This document shows, in pieces, positions 42,076-50,346 of a stretch of 51,044 bases of DNA. A program made the position numbers and the translations under genes. The DNA comes from an uncultured bacterium (GTDB taxonomy: Bacteria; Bacillota; Clostridia; Lachnospirales; Lachnospiraceae). How positions within the stretch are numbered: the first letter of the stretch is position 1; the number at the start of each line of letters is the position of its first letter. The DNA lies in contig CAJMRM010000014.1 of NCBI GenBank assembly GCA_905215775.1, forward strand, positions 1 through 51,044, read 5' to 3'. Under the pieces are notes generated by a model, which worked only from the letters and a program-made list of their open reading frames with translations, did not search any database and was not told where the DNA came from.

Positions 42076-43203
42076 CTACTCATTCGCGGTCCTGCCTTCC
42101 TCCGGTTCCCGCTGGTCATAGACCCGTTCCCATTCCTTGGTGCCTTCCACCTTTGCCACCTGGCTCTGGTTCATCCGCAGGAATTTTACCAGCTCGTAGC
42201 AGTCGATCCAGATTTCATTGTTTCCCTCCTTCTGGGATTCGTCAAAGATCAGCTGGAGGCCGAAGTGGAGATGGGGCGTGTCGATGTTGTTGGTGTTTTC
42301 TGTGGCGCTGTATCCGGTGCGGCCCAGGTAGCCGATCACATCTCCGGCGGTGACCACGCTGCCTTCGGAAAGGCAGCTCTGGTAGGGATAGTTTTTCCGC
42401 AGGTGGGCGTAGTAGTAATACCGCTTTTTATCGAAGCTGCGGATACCGATGCGCCAGCCTCCGTACTGGTTCCAGCCCAGGGCCTCCACGGTGCCGGATT
42501 CCACGGCGATGATGGGAGTTCCCACCTGGCCCATCATGTCATGGCCCAGATGGCGCCGCTTGTAGCCGTAGGAGCGGGAAGCTCCGAAGTCATCGTAGTC
42601 GCTGTACGGAAAGTCCCTGGCAATGGGAGAAAAGGCCTTGAGCCCGTATTTGGTGACCCAGGCTCCGGATGGGGCGGCTGGAGCGCCGGAGCCGGCTCCT
42701 TCTGCGGCGGTCTCTTTTGGCGCAGTCTCCTGCTCAAAATAGCCCACCATGCCGCCCAGGACAGCGCCGTAGGCTTCCTTATAATAGGAATAATATTTCA
42801 TGCCGCTGGTCAGCTCCTCGATGGAGGCGCCGTTTTTTAAGGCCTCGGCCAGGGAATCCAGATCCGCCTGCCGGAATCTGGAAAAGTCGCCGCCGTATCG
42901 TGCGCCGAGAAACGCCAGGAGCTCGATCCAGTCCAGGCGGACCGGAGCCTGGCAGGTGTTGATATCCAGGCGGAAGGCCTTTTCCATGACCTCGGCCGGG
43001 ATTGTAAAATCCACCCAGCGGATGAAATCCTTTTTTTTCTCCTCCCCGGGCGATCCATCCGGTTCTGCTTCCTGTTTCGAAAGGAAATAGGTTTCCGAGG
43101 CCGCTTCCCGGCTTTTAAAGCCCAGGGAAAGAGTGAGAAAGGACAGGACCAGAAGCTGCAGTGCAATGACAACGGATGCTTTCGTTATGTGGAACGGTTT
43201 CAT
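42076..43203 (-). CDS. M23-family peptidase (LytM domain), membrane-anchored
   Basis: This 375-residue exported protein has one N-terminal membrane helix (about 12-29). A helical middle part has no clear motif. The LytM/M23 domain lies at about 205-320. Zinc ligands are seen: His221 and Asp222 in HLGHDMMG, and His311 and His313 in PHLHFGL, with His267 in YAHLRK, so it is probably an active peptidoglycan endopeptidase. An Ala/Gly/Pro linker (about 162-182) precedes the domain. ATG 43203 is taken; GTG 43212 is possible, both downstream of GGAGGAG. It is divergent from apt. Confidence 0.86.
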   Translation of the reverse strand: MKPFHITKASVVIALQLLVLSFLTLSLGFKSREAASETYFLSKQEAEPDGSPGEEKKKDFIRWVDFTIPAEVMEKAFRLDINTCQAPVRLDWIELLAFLGARYGGDFSRFRQADLDSLAEALKNGASIEELTSGMKYYSYYKEAYGAVLGGMVGYFEQETAPKETAAEGAGSGAPAAPSGAWVTKYGLKAFSPIARDFPYSDYDDFGASRSYGYKRRHLGHDMMGQVGTPIIAVESGTVEALGWNQYGGWRIGIRSFDKKRYYYYAHLRKNYPYQSCLSEGSVVTAGDVIGYLGRTGYSATENTNNIDTPHLHFGLQLIFDESQKEGNNEIWIDCYELVKFLRMNQSQVAKVEGTKEWERVYDQREPEEGRTANE

Positions 43204-43315
43204 GACATACACTCTCCTCCAGAGGATTCCGGGGCAGAGCTCCCCGGCCCCGTGCGGCCTGGGAAGGAAACGCCCCCGCAGACATTATATGGGGACATGC
43301 CGGAGAATATGCCGG

Positions 43316-43344
43316 TTGTCAGGGAAAATGAATTGTGCTATGAT
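43316..43344 (+). promoter_or_regulatory. Promoter of apt
   Basis: TTGTCA (43316-43321), a 17-base spacer and TATGAT (43339-43344) lie about 65 bases upstream of the apt start, in the divergent gap with the M23 gene. Confidence 0.75.
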
Positions 43345-43408
43345 AAGGCGTAGCAGGCGGGACCGGCGGGCAGGCCGCAGAAAGTCCCCGGAAAGGACGA
43401 AAGGTACA

Positions 43409-43933
43409 ATGAAAAAACTGGAAGATTATGTGATCAGCATCCCGGACTTTCCCAGTCCCGGGATCATTTTCAGGGATGTGACGTCTATTTTGCAGGATGG
43501 CGAGGGCCTTCACCTGGCCATCGACCAGCTTCTGGAAATGCTGAAGGACGTGGAGTTTGATGTGATCGTGGGGGCCGAGTCCCGGGGCTTTATTTTTGGT
43601 ATGCCCGTGGCGTATGAGCTTCATAAGCCCTTTATCCTGGCCAGAAAGCCTGGGAAGCTGCCGAGAGAGACGGTTTCCATGGACTATGCCCTGGAATACG
43701 GAACAGGGACCATTGAGATGCACGCAGATTCCATCAGGCCCGGCCAGAGGGTGGTCATCATCGACGATCTGATCGCCACCGGAGGCACGGTGGAGGCCAT
43801 TGCAAAGCTGGTGGAAAGGCTGGGCGGCCAGGTGGTGAAGATCTGCTTTGTCATGGAGCTGGCAGGCCTTAAGGGCCGGGAGAAGCTGGCTGGCTACGAC
43901 GTGGAGTCAGCGATCGTTTACGAGGGAAAATAG
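43409..43933 (+). CDS. apt: Adenine phosphoribosyltransferase
   Basis: This purine-salvage enzyme makes AMP from adenine and PRPP. The 174-residue protein has the usual length. It starts with the family phrase DYVISIPDFPSPGIIFRDVT. The PRPP-binding loop is VVIIDDLIATGGT, and GAESRGFIFG and ARKPGKLPRETV are also diagnostic. ATG 43409 follows GAAAGGACGAAAGG; the longer frame upstream crosses the promoter and is rejected. A GC-rich terminator follows. In many Firmicutes apt neighbours relA; it does not here. Confidence 0.94.
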   Translation: MKKLEDYVISIPDFPSPGIIFRDVTSILQDGEGLHLAIDQLLEMLKDVEFDVIVGAESRGFIFGMPVAYELHKPFILARKPGKLPRETVSMDYALEYGTGTIEMHADSIRPGQRVVIIDDLIATGGTVEAIAKLVERLGGQVVKICFVMELAGLKGREKLAGYDVESAIVYEGK

Positions 43934-43951
43934 AGGACGGAAAACAGAAGG

Positions 43952-43998
43952 ACGGGCTGGGAAGGGGCAGGAGAAGGGCCCTCCCGGCCCGTATTTTT
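43952..43998 (+). terminator. Probable terminator of apt
   Basis: ACGGGC-T-GGGA pairs with TCCC-G-GCCCGT with a G-U pair, enclosing a G-rich loop, and is followed by ATTTTT. The loop is long, so efficiency is uncertain. Confidence 0.6.
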
Positions 43999-44045
43999 GC
44001 TTGTATGTTATTATGCAGGCGCAGCAGGGAAAGGACGGATGAAGA

Positions 44046-44276
44046 ATGAGAGAGATCGTTTTTAAAATGGAACGGCCCGGCCTGGTGGAGGAGGGCCAGA
44101 CCGTGGAAGTGAGTGAATCGGTGACGCCGGTGAATGTCAACTACATGATCGAGCCGGCAGTGGCCATGTCGGGGCTTTTTAAGTTCAGCGAGCGCTTAAA
44201 AAGCCGCCAGGGAGTGGTAAAAAGGATCGTGGAAAACGACCGGGGCTTTTATGTGACCGTGGAATTTGACGAGTGA
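44046..44276 (+). CDS. Small hypothetical protein, 76 aa
   Basis: This is a short acidic soluble protein with alternating hydrophobic residues suggesting a small beta barrel (REIVFKMERPGLVEEG, then GVVKRIVENDRGFYVTVEF). I recognise no family. A plausible GGACGGATG site precedes the ATG. Its last 28 bases overlap the end of the convergent SpoVB-like gene. The smooth protein-like composition and ribosome site argue that it is real. Confidence 0.55.
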   Translation: MREIVFKMERPGLVEEGQTVEVSESVTPVNVNYMIEPAVAMSGLFKFSERLKSRQGVVKRIVENDRGFYVTVEFDE

Positions 44277-45793
44277 TCCGGGCTGTTGTGGAACAGCAGA
44301 AGGAGCAGCAGGTATCCGGTGCAGACCAGCCCGATCTGGAGGATGGTCATAAAAAAGGGAGGCAGGATGCCGGGCAGGGGCAGAGGGTCCGGGAACAGGG
44401 AGTAGATCCCCAGGGCCGCTGTCAGGCAGAACGCCGGTTTTACGATCACCTCCCAGGCGTTGGGGACGTAATGGACCAGCTTCCTTAGGGAGTGCAGATG
44501 GAGGAGGGACAGGATCAGCTCTCCGGCCAGCATTCCCCAGAGGCAGGCCCGGATCCCGGCCCGGGGGATCCCGAAAAAAACAAAGGCCAGGCGTACCAGA
44601 AGGGAGATCAGGTTATGGAAAAAGGTAACGGAGGTCTTTCCCAGGCCGTTCAGGATACTGCCCATGGTGGTGGCAAGATAAAGAAAGGGGCAGAGCCAGG
44701 CGAGGATGGAGATAAAGCTGCCGGCCTCGGCGCTCCGGAATACCTGGAGTCCCAGGGAGTGTCCGAAGCATGTGAAGATCCCGATGCAGAGGATCCCCAT
44801 ATAGGAGCTGTACCGGAAGGACATGGCAATGTTTTTCAGGATCCCGGCGCGGTTTCCCAGGGACTGGTGGCGGGCCACCGAAGGAAGCAGGACCACAGCC
44901 AGGGAATTTATAATGGCGGAGGGAAACATGACGAAGGGGATGGCCATGCCCGTGAGGACGCCGTAGAGGCTCAGGGACTGGGACCGGGAAAGACCGGAAA
45001 GCTCCAGACGGCTGGGGATCAGAATGGCCTCCAGGCTCTGGAGGACGTTCATTACCAGCCGGTTTCCCATGAGAGGCAGGGCCATGGCCATGAGTGGGAC
45101 TGCCGCTGTGCGGAAGGAGGAAATGACGGGGTGGCCAAAGACGGCTGGCCCGTCTTTTTTTCTGCTCCCGAAAAGGAGAAAGGACAGCAGCGTAAAAAGG
45201 GCAGAGCCGGCTTCTCCTGCCACAAGGCCTGCCACAGCCACCAGGACCGTCACTGGACGTCCCTGGTCGTTCCAGATCCGTACAACGAGAAAAACTGTGA
45301 AAATACGGATGCACTGCTCCACCAGCTGGGAAAAGGCCGGGACCTGCACCTGTTCCTTTCCGTAGTACCAGCCGCATAAGCAGGCGTGGACCGATGTACA
45401 TGGAATGGCCAGGGCCATGGCCGGAAGCAGGGGGGCGCAGCGGGGCTCCATCAGAACCCGGTCTGCCAGGAAACCGGAAAACCGGGTAATAACGGCAGCC
45501 AGTCCCAGGGCCAGAGTAAAGGAAATGATAAATCCCGTGAGGAGCGTTTTTTTTGCCTGGTTCCGGTCGGCGGCCGTGAACCGGGAGATGGCCGTCTGGA
45601 TGGAGCCGGCGCAGACGGAAAAACAGATCCCGTAAACCGGGAAGACCATCTGATAAATGCCCAGTCCCTCGGCTCCGATGGTGCGGGACAGGAAAATACG
45701 ATAGAAAAACCCAAGGATCCTGGATGCAAAGCCCGTCAGAGTGAGGATCAGGGCGCCGGCCGCCAGGGTGTGTTTTTTTAAATAGTCATGCAT
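44249..45793 (-). CDS. SpoVB/MATE-like polysaccharide or lipid flippase
   Basis: This 514-residue membrane protein has about 13-14 helices of the MVF/PST flippase superfamily and is closest in look to SpoVB. The N-terminus is AAGALILTLTGFASRILGFFYRI-like, and SRTIGAEGLGIYQMVFPVY is a SpoVB-type signature. SpoVB in Bacillus is needed for spore cortex and is thought to flip lipid-linked precursor; the role here is inferred. ATG 45793 follows GGAG; GTG 45823 is the longer alternative. Its 3' end overlaps the small convergent gene by 28 bases. Confidence 0.85.
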   Translation of the reverse strand: MHDYLKKHTLAAGALILTLTGFASRILGFFYRIFLSRTIGAEGLGIYQMVFPVYGICFSVCAGSIQTAISRFTAADRNQAKKTLLTGFIISFTLALGLAAVITRFSGFLADRVLMEPRCAPLLPAMALAIPCTSVHACLCGWYYGKEQVQVPAFSQLVEQCIRIFTVFLVVRIWNDQGRPVTVLVAVAGLVAGEAGSALFTLLSFLLFGSRKKDGPAVFGHPVISSFRTAAVPLMAMALPLMGNRLVMNVLQSLEAILIPSRLELSGLSRSQSLSLYGVLTGMAIPFVMFPSAIINSLAVVLLPSVARHQSLGNRAGILKNIAMSFRYSSYMGILCIGIFTCFGHSLGLQVFRSAEAGSFISILAWLCPFLYLATTMGSILNGLGKTSVTFFHNLISLLVRLAFVFFGIPRAGIRACLWGMLAGELILSLLHLHSLRKLVHYVPNAWEVIVKPAFCLTAALGIYSLFPDPLPLPGILPPFFMTILQIGLVCTGYLLLLLLFHNSPDHSSNSTVT

Positions 45794-45882
45794 GGTGCGC
45801 TCCGCAGGGAGAAGATTTGCCACAGTATATGTGAAAATGATTCTCGATATTATTATTTTTTTCTTAAATCTGCCAATATCGG

Positions 45883-45912
45883 TTGAAAAAACCGGAGGGT
45901 ATCATATATAAT
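45883..45912 (+). promoter_or_regulatory. Promoter of the nifS operon
   Basis: TTGAAA (45883-45888), an 18-base spacer and TATAAT (45907-45912) lie upstream of nifS. Transcription would start near 45919, leaving a leader of about 80 bases. Confidence 0.7.
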
Positions 45913-45928
45913 GTAGAATAGCCTCCGG
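45892..45928 (+). promoter_or_regulatory. Inverted repeat spanning the nifS -10 region
   Basis: CCGGAGG (45892-45898) and CCTCCGG (45922-45928) are perfect complements flanking the -10 box with 23 bases between. This could be an operator. Both arms would not be in the mRNA if transcription starts near 45919, so it is unlikely to be an RNA hairpin. Confidence 0.5.
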
Positions 45929-45998
45929 GAACGGGGGGCAGAAATAAAAACATATAGTAGATGAGGCTTTTAACCTGTATTTACGGAAAGGCGGATTT

Positions 45999-47195
45999 AT
46001 GAAGAAGGTAATTTATCTTGACAACGCAGCCACTACCCGGGTGCGCCCAGAGGTGGTGGAGGCGATGCTCCCGTATTTTACGGAGCATTACGGAAATCCA
46101 TCTTCGGTGTACGATTTTTCCACACCGTGCAAAAAGGCAATGGCCCACACAAGAGAAGTGATCGCAGGATCCCTGGGCGCCCGTGAAAATGAGATCTATT
46201 TCACCAACGGCGGAACAGAAGCCGATAACTGGGCGTTAAAGGCGGCGGCCGAGGCCTATGCCTCCAAAGGGAAGCACATTATCACAACACAGATCGAGCA
46301 TCATGCAGTCCTCCACACCGGCCAGTACCTGGAAGCGCTGGGGTATGAGGTAACGTATCTTCCGGTGGATGAAAACGGGACGGTAAGCATAGATGCATTG
46401 AAAAAGGCGGTCCGTCCGGATACGATCCTGATTTCCGTGATGTTCGCCAATAATGAGATCGGCACCATCGAGCCCATCCGGGAGATCGGAGAGGTGGCGA
46501 AGGAGCATGGCATCCTGTTCCATACGGATGCAGTCCAGGCCTACTGCCATGAACCCATCAACGTGGATGAGCTCCATATCGATATGCTGAGCGCCAGCGC
46601 CCATAAGTTCAACGGCCCCAAGGGCGTGGGCTTCCTTTATATCCGGAAGGGGCTGAAGCTGCGTTCCTTTATCCACGGCGGAGCGCAGGAGAGAAAGCGC
46701 CGGGCCGGTACGGAAAATGTACCGGGGATCGTGGGCCTTGGAAAGGCTGTGGAGCTCTCCATGGCATCCATGGAGGAAACGAAAAAGAGAGAGACGGAGC
46801 TCAGGGACCATCTGATCCACAGAGTCATGACGGAGATCCCGTATGTGCGGCTCAACGGCCATCCGTCCCAGAGACTGTCCAACAACGCCAACTTCTCCTT
46901 CCAGTTCATCGAGGGCGAGTCCCTGCTGATCATGTTAGACATGGCCGGGATCTGCGGCTCCTCCGGTTCGGCGTGCACCTCGGGCTCCCTGGACCCGTCC
47001 CATGTGCTTTTGGCCATCGGACTGCCCCATGAGATCGCCCACGGCTCGCTGCGGCTGACCCTGAGCGGAGAGACCACAAGGGAGGATATCGATTATACGG
47101 TAGACCAGCTGAAGCAGATCGTGGAACGGCTCCGTTCCATGTCTCCCCTTTACGAGGATTTCGTAAAGAGCAGAGAAAAGAAAGAAAACCAGTAG
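45999..47195 (+). CDS. nifS: Cysteine desulfurase NifS
   Basis: This PLP enzyme takes sulfur from cysteine for Fe-S clusters and tRNA thiolation. The 398-residue protein starts with the family phrase KVIYLDNAATTRV. The cofactor lysine is Lys203 in SASAHKFNGPKG, and the active-site Cys326 lies in SSGSACTSGSLDPSHVL, which is the NifS/IscS class I pattern. The ATG follows GAAAGGCGG. It heads an operon with iscU and mnmA, the two systems that use its sulfur. No iscR is seen immediately upstream. Confidence 0.94.
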   Translation: MKKVIYLDNAATTRVRPEVVEAMLPYFTEHYGNPSSVYDFSTPCKKAMAHTREVIAGSLGARENEIYFTNGGTEADNWALKAAAEAYASKGKHIITTQIEHHAVLHTGQYLEALGYEVTYLPVDENGTVSIDALKKAVRPDTILISVMFANNEIGTIEPIREIGEVAKEHGILFHTDAVQAYCHEPINVDELHIDMLSASAHKFNGPKGVGFLYIRKGLKLRSFIHGGAQERKRRAGTENVPGIVGLGKAVELSMASMEETKKRETELRDHLIHRVMTEIPYVRLNGHPSQRLSNNANFSFQFIEGESLLIMLDMAGICGSSGSACTSGSLDPSHVLLAIGLPHEIAHGSLRLTLSGETTREDIDYTVDQLKQIVERLRSMSPLYEDFVKSREKKENQ

Positions 47196-47229
47196 ACCGG
47201 AAAACCAGGAGAGAAAAGGAGAAAAATAT

Positions 47230-47670
47230 ATGTATTCAGATAAAGTAATGGACCATTTTGAGCATCCGAGAAACGTGGGAGAGATCGAGAACGCCAGCGG
47301 CGTAGGAACTGTGGGAAACGCAAAATGCGGAGATATCATGCGCATCTACCTGGACATCGATGATGAGACCCATGTGATCCGGGACTGTAAGTTTAAGACC
47401 TTCGGCTGCGGCGCGGCTGTGGCCACCAGCAGTATGGCCACGGAAATGGTAAAGGGAAAGACCATCGAGGAGGCCATGAAGGTGACCAATAAGGCGGTAA
47501 TGGAGGCCCTGGACGGCCTTCCGCCGGTGAAGGTACACTGCTCCCTGCTGGCGGAGGAGGCGATCCATGCGGCTCTGTGGGACTATGCGGAAAAGCACGG
47601 CATTGAGATCCAGGGGCTGGAAAAGCCCAAGTCCGATATCAGCGAGCACGATGAGGACGAGGAATATTAA
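47230..47670 (+). CDS. iscU: Fe-S cluster scaffold protein IscU/NifU N-domain
   Basis: This 146-residue scaffold assembles Fe-S clusters using sulfur from NifS. The three conserved cysteines are present: Cys33 in NAKCGD, Cys60 in TFGCGAA, and Cys104 in VHCSLLAEEA. The IscU/NifU-type LPPVKVHC is seen. A charged acidic tail follows. The start has a GGAGAAAA site. It lies 34 bases after nifS and 3 bases before mnmA. Confidence 0.92.
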   Translation: MYSDKVMDHFEHPRNVGEIENASGVGTVGNAKCGDIMRIYLDIDDETHVIRDCKFKTFGCGAAVATSSMATEMVKGKTIEEAMKVTNKAVMEALDGLPPVKVHCSLLAEEAIHAALWDYAEKHGIEIQGLEKPKSDISEHDEDEEY

Positions 47671-47673
47671 GGA

Positions 47674-48750
47674 ATGGGAAAAAAAGTAGTAGTAGGCATG
47701 TCCGGCGGCGTCGATTCTTCGGTCGCCGCCTGCCTTTTAAAGGAACAGGGCTATGATGTGATCGGAGTGACCATGCAGATCTGGCAGGACGAGGATCCGG
47801 AAATAGCCGCGGAAAACGGGGGCTGCTGCGGTCTGAGCGCCGTGGAGGACGCCCGGAAGGTGGCCTGGAGCCTGGGGATCCCGTATTATGTGATGAATTT
47901 CCGGAAGGAATTCAAGGCCTCGGTGATGGATTACTTTGTGGACGAGTATCTTCACGGAAGGACGCCCAACCCGTGCATCGCCTGCAACCGGTATGTGAAA
48001 TGGGAGGCACTTTTATCCAGGAGCATGGAGATCGGGGCAGACTACATCGCCACCGGCCATTACGCCCGGATCCTCAGGCTGCCCAACGGGCGGTATACGG
48101 TAAGAAATTCTGTAACGGCCCAAAAGGACCAGACGTATGCCCTTTATAACCTGACCCAGGACCAGCTTGCGCGGACCCTGATGCCGGTGGGGGACTTTAC
48201 AAAGGAAGAGATCCGCCGGATGGCAGAGGATATGGGGCTTTCTGTGGCAAAGAAAAAGGACAGCATGGAAATCTGCTTCATCCCGGATAACGACTACGCG
48301 GCCTTCATCGAGCGGTCGGCTAAGGAGGTGCCGGGGGCCGGAAGCTTTGTGGATAAGGACGGGAAGATCCTGGGCCGCCACAGGGGGATCACCCACTATA
48401 CAGTGGGCCAGAGAAAGGGGCTGAACCTTTCCATGGGCCATCCGGTATTTGTCACTGAGATCCGTCCGGAGACCAATGAGGTGGTCATCGGAAACGGGGA
48501 GGACGTGTTTTCTGATTTCCTGATCTGCGGCAGACTTAACTGGATGGCGGAGGACGGCCTTCATGGCAAGGAGCGCCGGGTCATGGCCAAGATCCGGTAC
48601 AGCCACAAGGGTGCCCCCTGTCTGATCCGGGAAAGGGAGGACGGAACTGTGGAATGCCGGTTTGAAACGCCCCAGCGTGCAGTTACGCCGGGACAGGCCG
48701 TGGTATTTTATGAAAACGATTATATATTCGGAGGAGGGACCATCCTGTGA
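47674..48750 (+). CDS. mnmA: tRNA-specific 2-thiouridylase MnmA
   Basis: MnmA thiolates U34 of tRNA-Glu, -Gln and -Lys using ATP and sulfur from the cysteine desulfurase. The 358-residue protein has the ATP pyrophosphatase loop SGGVDSS (10-16). The catalytic cysteines are Cys104 in CIACNRYVKW and Cys201 in SMEICFIPD. Its C-terminal beta barrel is complete. Placement after nifS and iscU matches its sulfur source. The stop overlaps the start of the amidase gene through GTGA. Confidence 0.94.
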   Translation: MGKKVVVGMSGGVDSSVAACLLKEQGYDVIGVTMQIWQDEDPEIAAENGGCCGLSAVEDARKVAWSLGIPYYVMNFRKEFKASVMDYFVDEYLHGRTPNPCIACNRYVKWEALLSRSMEIGADYIATGHYARILRLPNGRYTVRNSVTAQKDQTYALYNLTQDQLARTLMPVGDFTKEEIRRMAEDMGLSVAKKKDSMEICFIPDNDYAAFIERSAKEVPGAGSFVDKDGKILGRHRGITHYTVGQRKGLNLSMGHPVFVTEIRPETNEVVIGNGEDVFSDFLICGRLNWMAEDGLHGKERRVMAKIRYSHKGAPCLIREREDGTVECRFETPQRAVTPGQAVVFYENDYIFGGGTIL

Positions 48751-50027
48751 CAGAACGTGTAAAAGGGCGGAAACTCCTCCGCCTGTTTCTCATATGCGCC
48801 CTGGGAGCGGCTCTTCTTTCGGGCTGCGGAGGAATGAACCGCTACCAGACCATGGAGCTGGAAACAGAAGCGGCGGGCCGGAAGGAAGCGGCGGACGGAG
48901 CGGAGGACCGGGCCGTAATCACCATGGGCGGGATGGAATCAGAAGACGACAGCCCGGAGAGCGGGGAAAGCAGCCAGGAGGAAACGGAAACGCCGGAGCC
49001 GAAGACCTCAAAGTACCAGCCTGTGGATGAAACGGTGGTGGTGACCGCGGATCTTTTAAACGTAAGAAAAGAGGACCGGGCCGACGCCAGGATCTATGTC
49101 CAGCTGAAGACCGGGGAAAAGCTGCATCGGACCGGCTACAACGAAGAGTGGAGTCAGGTGGAATACGATGGAAAGACGGCCTATGTAGCCTCGGATATGG
49201 TAGAGGTATGGATCGAGGAGACCAACGCCCCGGAAACAGATCCGCAGCCGGAAGCGGATCCCGCAGCCCCGCAGGCGGCGCCGGAGGACGTATCCGGGAG
49301 TCCGGAGCAGGCTTCCCAGGAGGCAGCAGGAGCGGTCCCTGTGGACGCGGCGGGAAGGGCGGCGGAGGCCCAGGCAGAGGTTCCCTGGAATGGCCATACG
49401 GTGGCCATTGACGCCGGGCACCAGGCCAAGGCCAATGCTGAAAAGGAACCCATCGGTCCCGGCTCTGAGACCATGAAGGCTAAGATGCCCCAGGGCGGTG
49501 TGGGAACCAGATCCGGGGTGAAGGAGTATGAGCTGACCCTGACCCTGGCGAAAAAGCTGGAGAAGGAGCTGAAGGCCAGGGGCTACCATACGGTGATGAT
49601 CCGCACCGGGCACGATGTAAACTTAAGCAATTCCCAGCGGTCGGCCATGGCCAATGACAGCGAGGCGGAGATCTTCATCCGGCTCCATGCCAATTCCATG
49701 GAAAATTCCAGCGTATACGGCGCTCTGGGGATGTGCATGACAGCCCAGAATCCCTATAACGCAGAGCTCCATGACCAGAGCTACCGGCTGGCCAAGTCCA
49801 TCATCGACAATATCTGCGCCCAGACGGGAACGAAAAACCGCGGGGTCCAGGAGGTGGATAACTCCGGAGAGATCAACTGGAGCCAGATCCCGGTGGCTGT
49901 GGTGGAAACAGGATTTTTAAGCAATCCCGACGAGGACCGCTGGCTTCAGGACGAAAGCTATCAGGATAAGCTGGTGGCCGGGATCGCCGCGGCTGTGGAT
50001 TCCTATTTTGGGGGAGCTGGGGATTAG
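48747..50027 (+). CDS. Lipoprotein N-acetylmuramoyl-L-alanine amidase with SH3 domain
   Basis: This 426-residue peptidoglycan amidase is exported as a lipoprotein: the signal ends in the lipobox LLSGC near residue 27. A linker rich in Glu, Ser and Thr precedes an SH3b domain (about 88-150, VVTADLLNVRKEDRADARIY). A Pro/Ala/Glu linker (about 155-210) follows. The Amidase_3 domain (about 215-425) has the zinc ligands His in DAGHQ, Glu in KEYEL and His in RLHAN, and the catalytic Glu in VVETGFLSNPDED. GTG 48747 overlaps the mnmA stop behind GGAGGAGG, so it is coupled to mnmA, an unusual functional pairing. Confidence 0.9.
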   Translation: MTERVKGRKLLRLFLICALGAALLSGCGGMNRYQTMELETEAAGRKEAADGAEDRAVITMGGMESEDDSPESGESSQEETETPEPKTSKYQPVDETVVVTADLLNVRKEDRADARIYVQLKTGEKLHRTGYNEEWSQVEYDGKTAYVASDMVEVWIEETNAPETDPQPEADPAAPQAAPEDVSGSPEQASQEAAGAVPVDAAGRAAEAQAEVPWNGHTVAIDAGHQAKANAEKEPIGPGSETMKAKMPQGGVGTRSGVKEYELTLTLAKKLEKELKARGYHTVMIRTGHDVNLSNSQRSAMANDSEAEIFIRLHANSMENSSVYGALGMCMTAQNPYNAELHDQSYRLAKSIIDNICAQTGTKNRGVQEVDNSGEINWSQIPVAVVETGFLSNPDEDRWLQDESYQDKLVAGIAAAVDSYFGGAGD

Positions 50028-50039
50028 CCGTCCATCTTT

Positions 50040-50060
50040 CTGTCCGCTAACGGCGGACAG
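50040..50060 (+). other. Hairpin after the amidase gene
   Basis: CTGTCCGC and GCGGACAG form an 8-bp stem with loop TAACG, 13 bases after the amidase stop. No T run follows, so it is not a typical terminator. The stem core resembles that of the palindromic repeats (TGTCTGC/GCAGACA), possibly by chance. Confidence 0.55.
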
Positions 50061-50223
50061 GGAGCACCGGGCGTCGGCCCTATGGGGATCTGGATCCCTG
50101 CACGGCTGAACGGTTACAAAAAAATAAAAAAATTTTGATTTTCTACTACCCAAAAGAGGAAATATCATGTATAATAAGAAACGGCGGTCTGGAAATCCCG
50201 GGCCGCCTGTCCCATAACCATAC

Positions 50224-50314
50224 GGAGACGTAGCGAAGCGGTCGTAACGCGGCGCACTCGAAATGCGTTTGTCGGCTAATACCCGGCACGTGGGTTCGAA
50301 TCCCACCGTCTCCG
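50224..50314 (+). tRNA. tRNA-Ser (anticodon CGA)
   Basis: The acceptor stem is GGAGACG pairing with CGTCTCC, with discriminator G. The anticodon loop CTCGAAA reads CGA, decoding UCG. The long variable arm (GTCGGC to CCCGGC region) is typical of class II serine tRNAs. The T arm is GTGGGTTCGAATCCCAC. CCA is not encoded. A TATAAT at 50170-50175 may be its -10 box; no good -35 was found. Confidence 0.95.
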
Positions 50315-50319
50315 CTGGA

Positions 50320-50346
50320 GCCCCTGATTTCCAGGGGCCTTTTTTT
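50320..50346 (+). terminator. Intrinsic terminator of the tRNA gene
   Basis: GCCCCTG (50320-50326) and CAGGGGC (50332-50338) form a 7-bp stem with loop ATTTC, followed by C and seven T. Confidence 0.88.

Noticed and set aside
44492..45379. Forward frame of about 295 codons opposite the SpoVB-like gene
   Set aside because: Gly/Glu/Gln-rich composition typical of a shadow, while the reverse strand encodes a clear multi-pass flippase.
45824..45998. Riboswitch or T-box in the nifS leader
   Set aside because: The leader is about 80 bases after the predicted start, and no T-box core, terminator hairpin or known riboswitch motif was seen.
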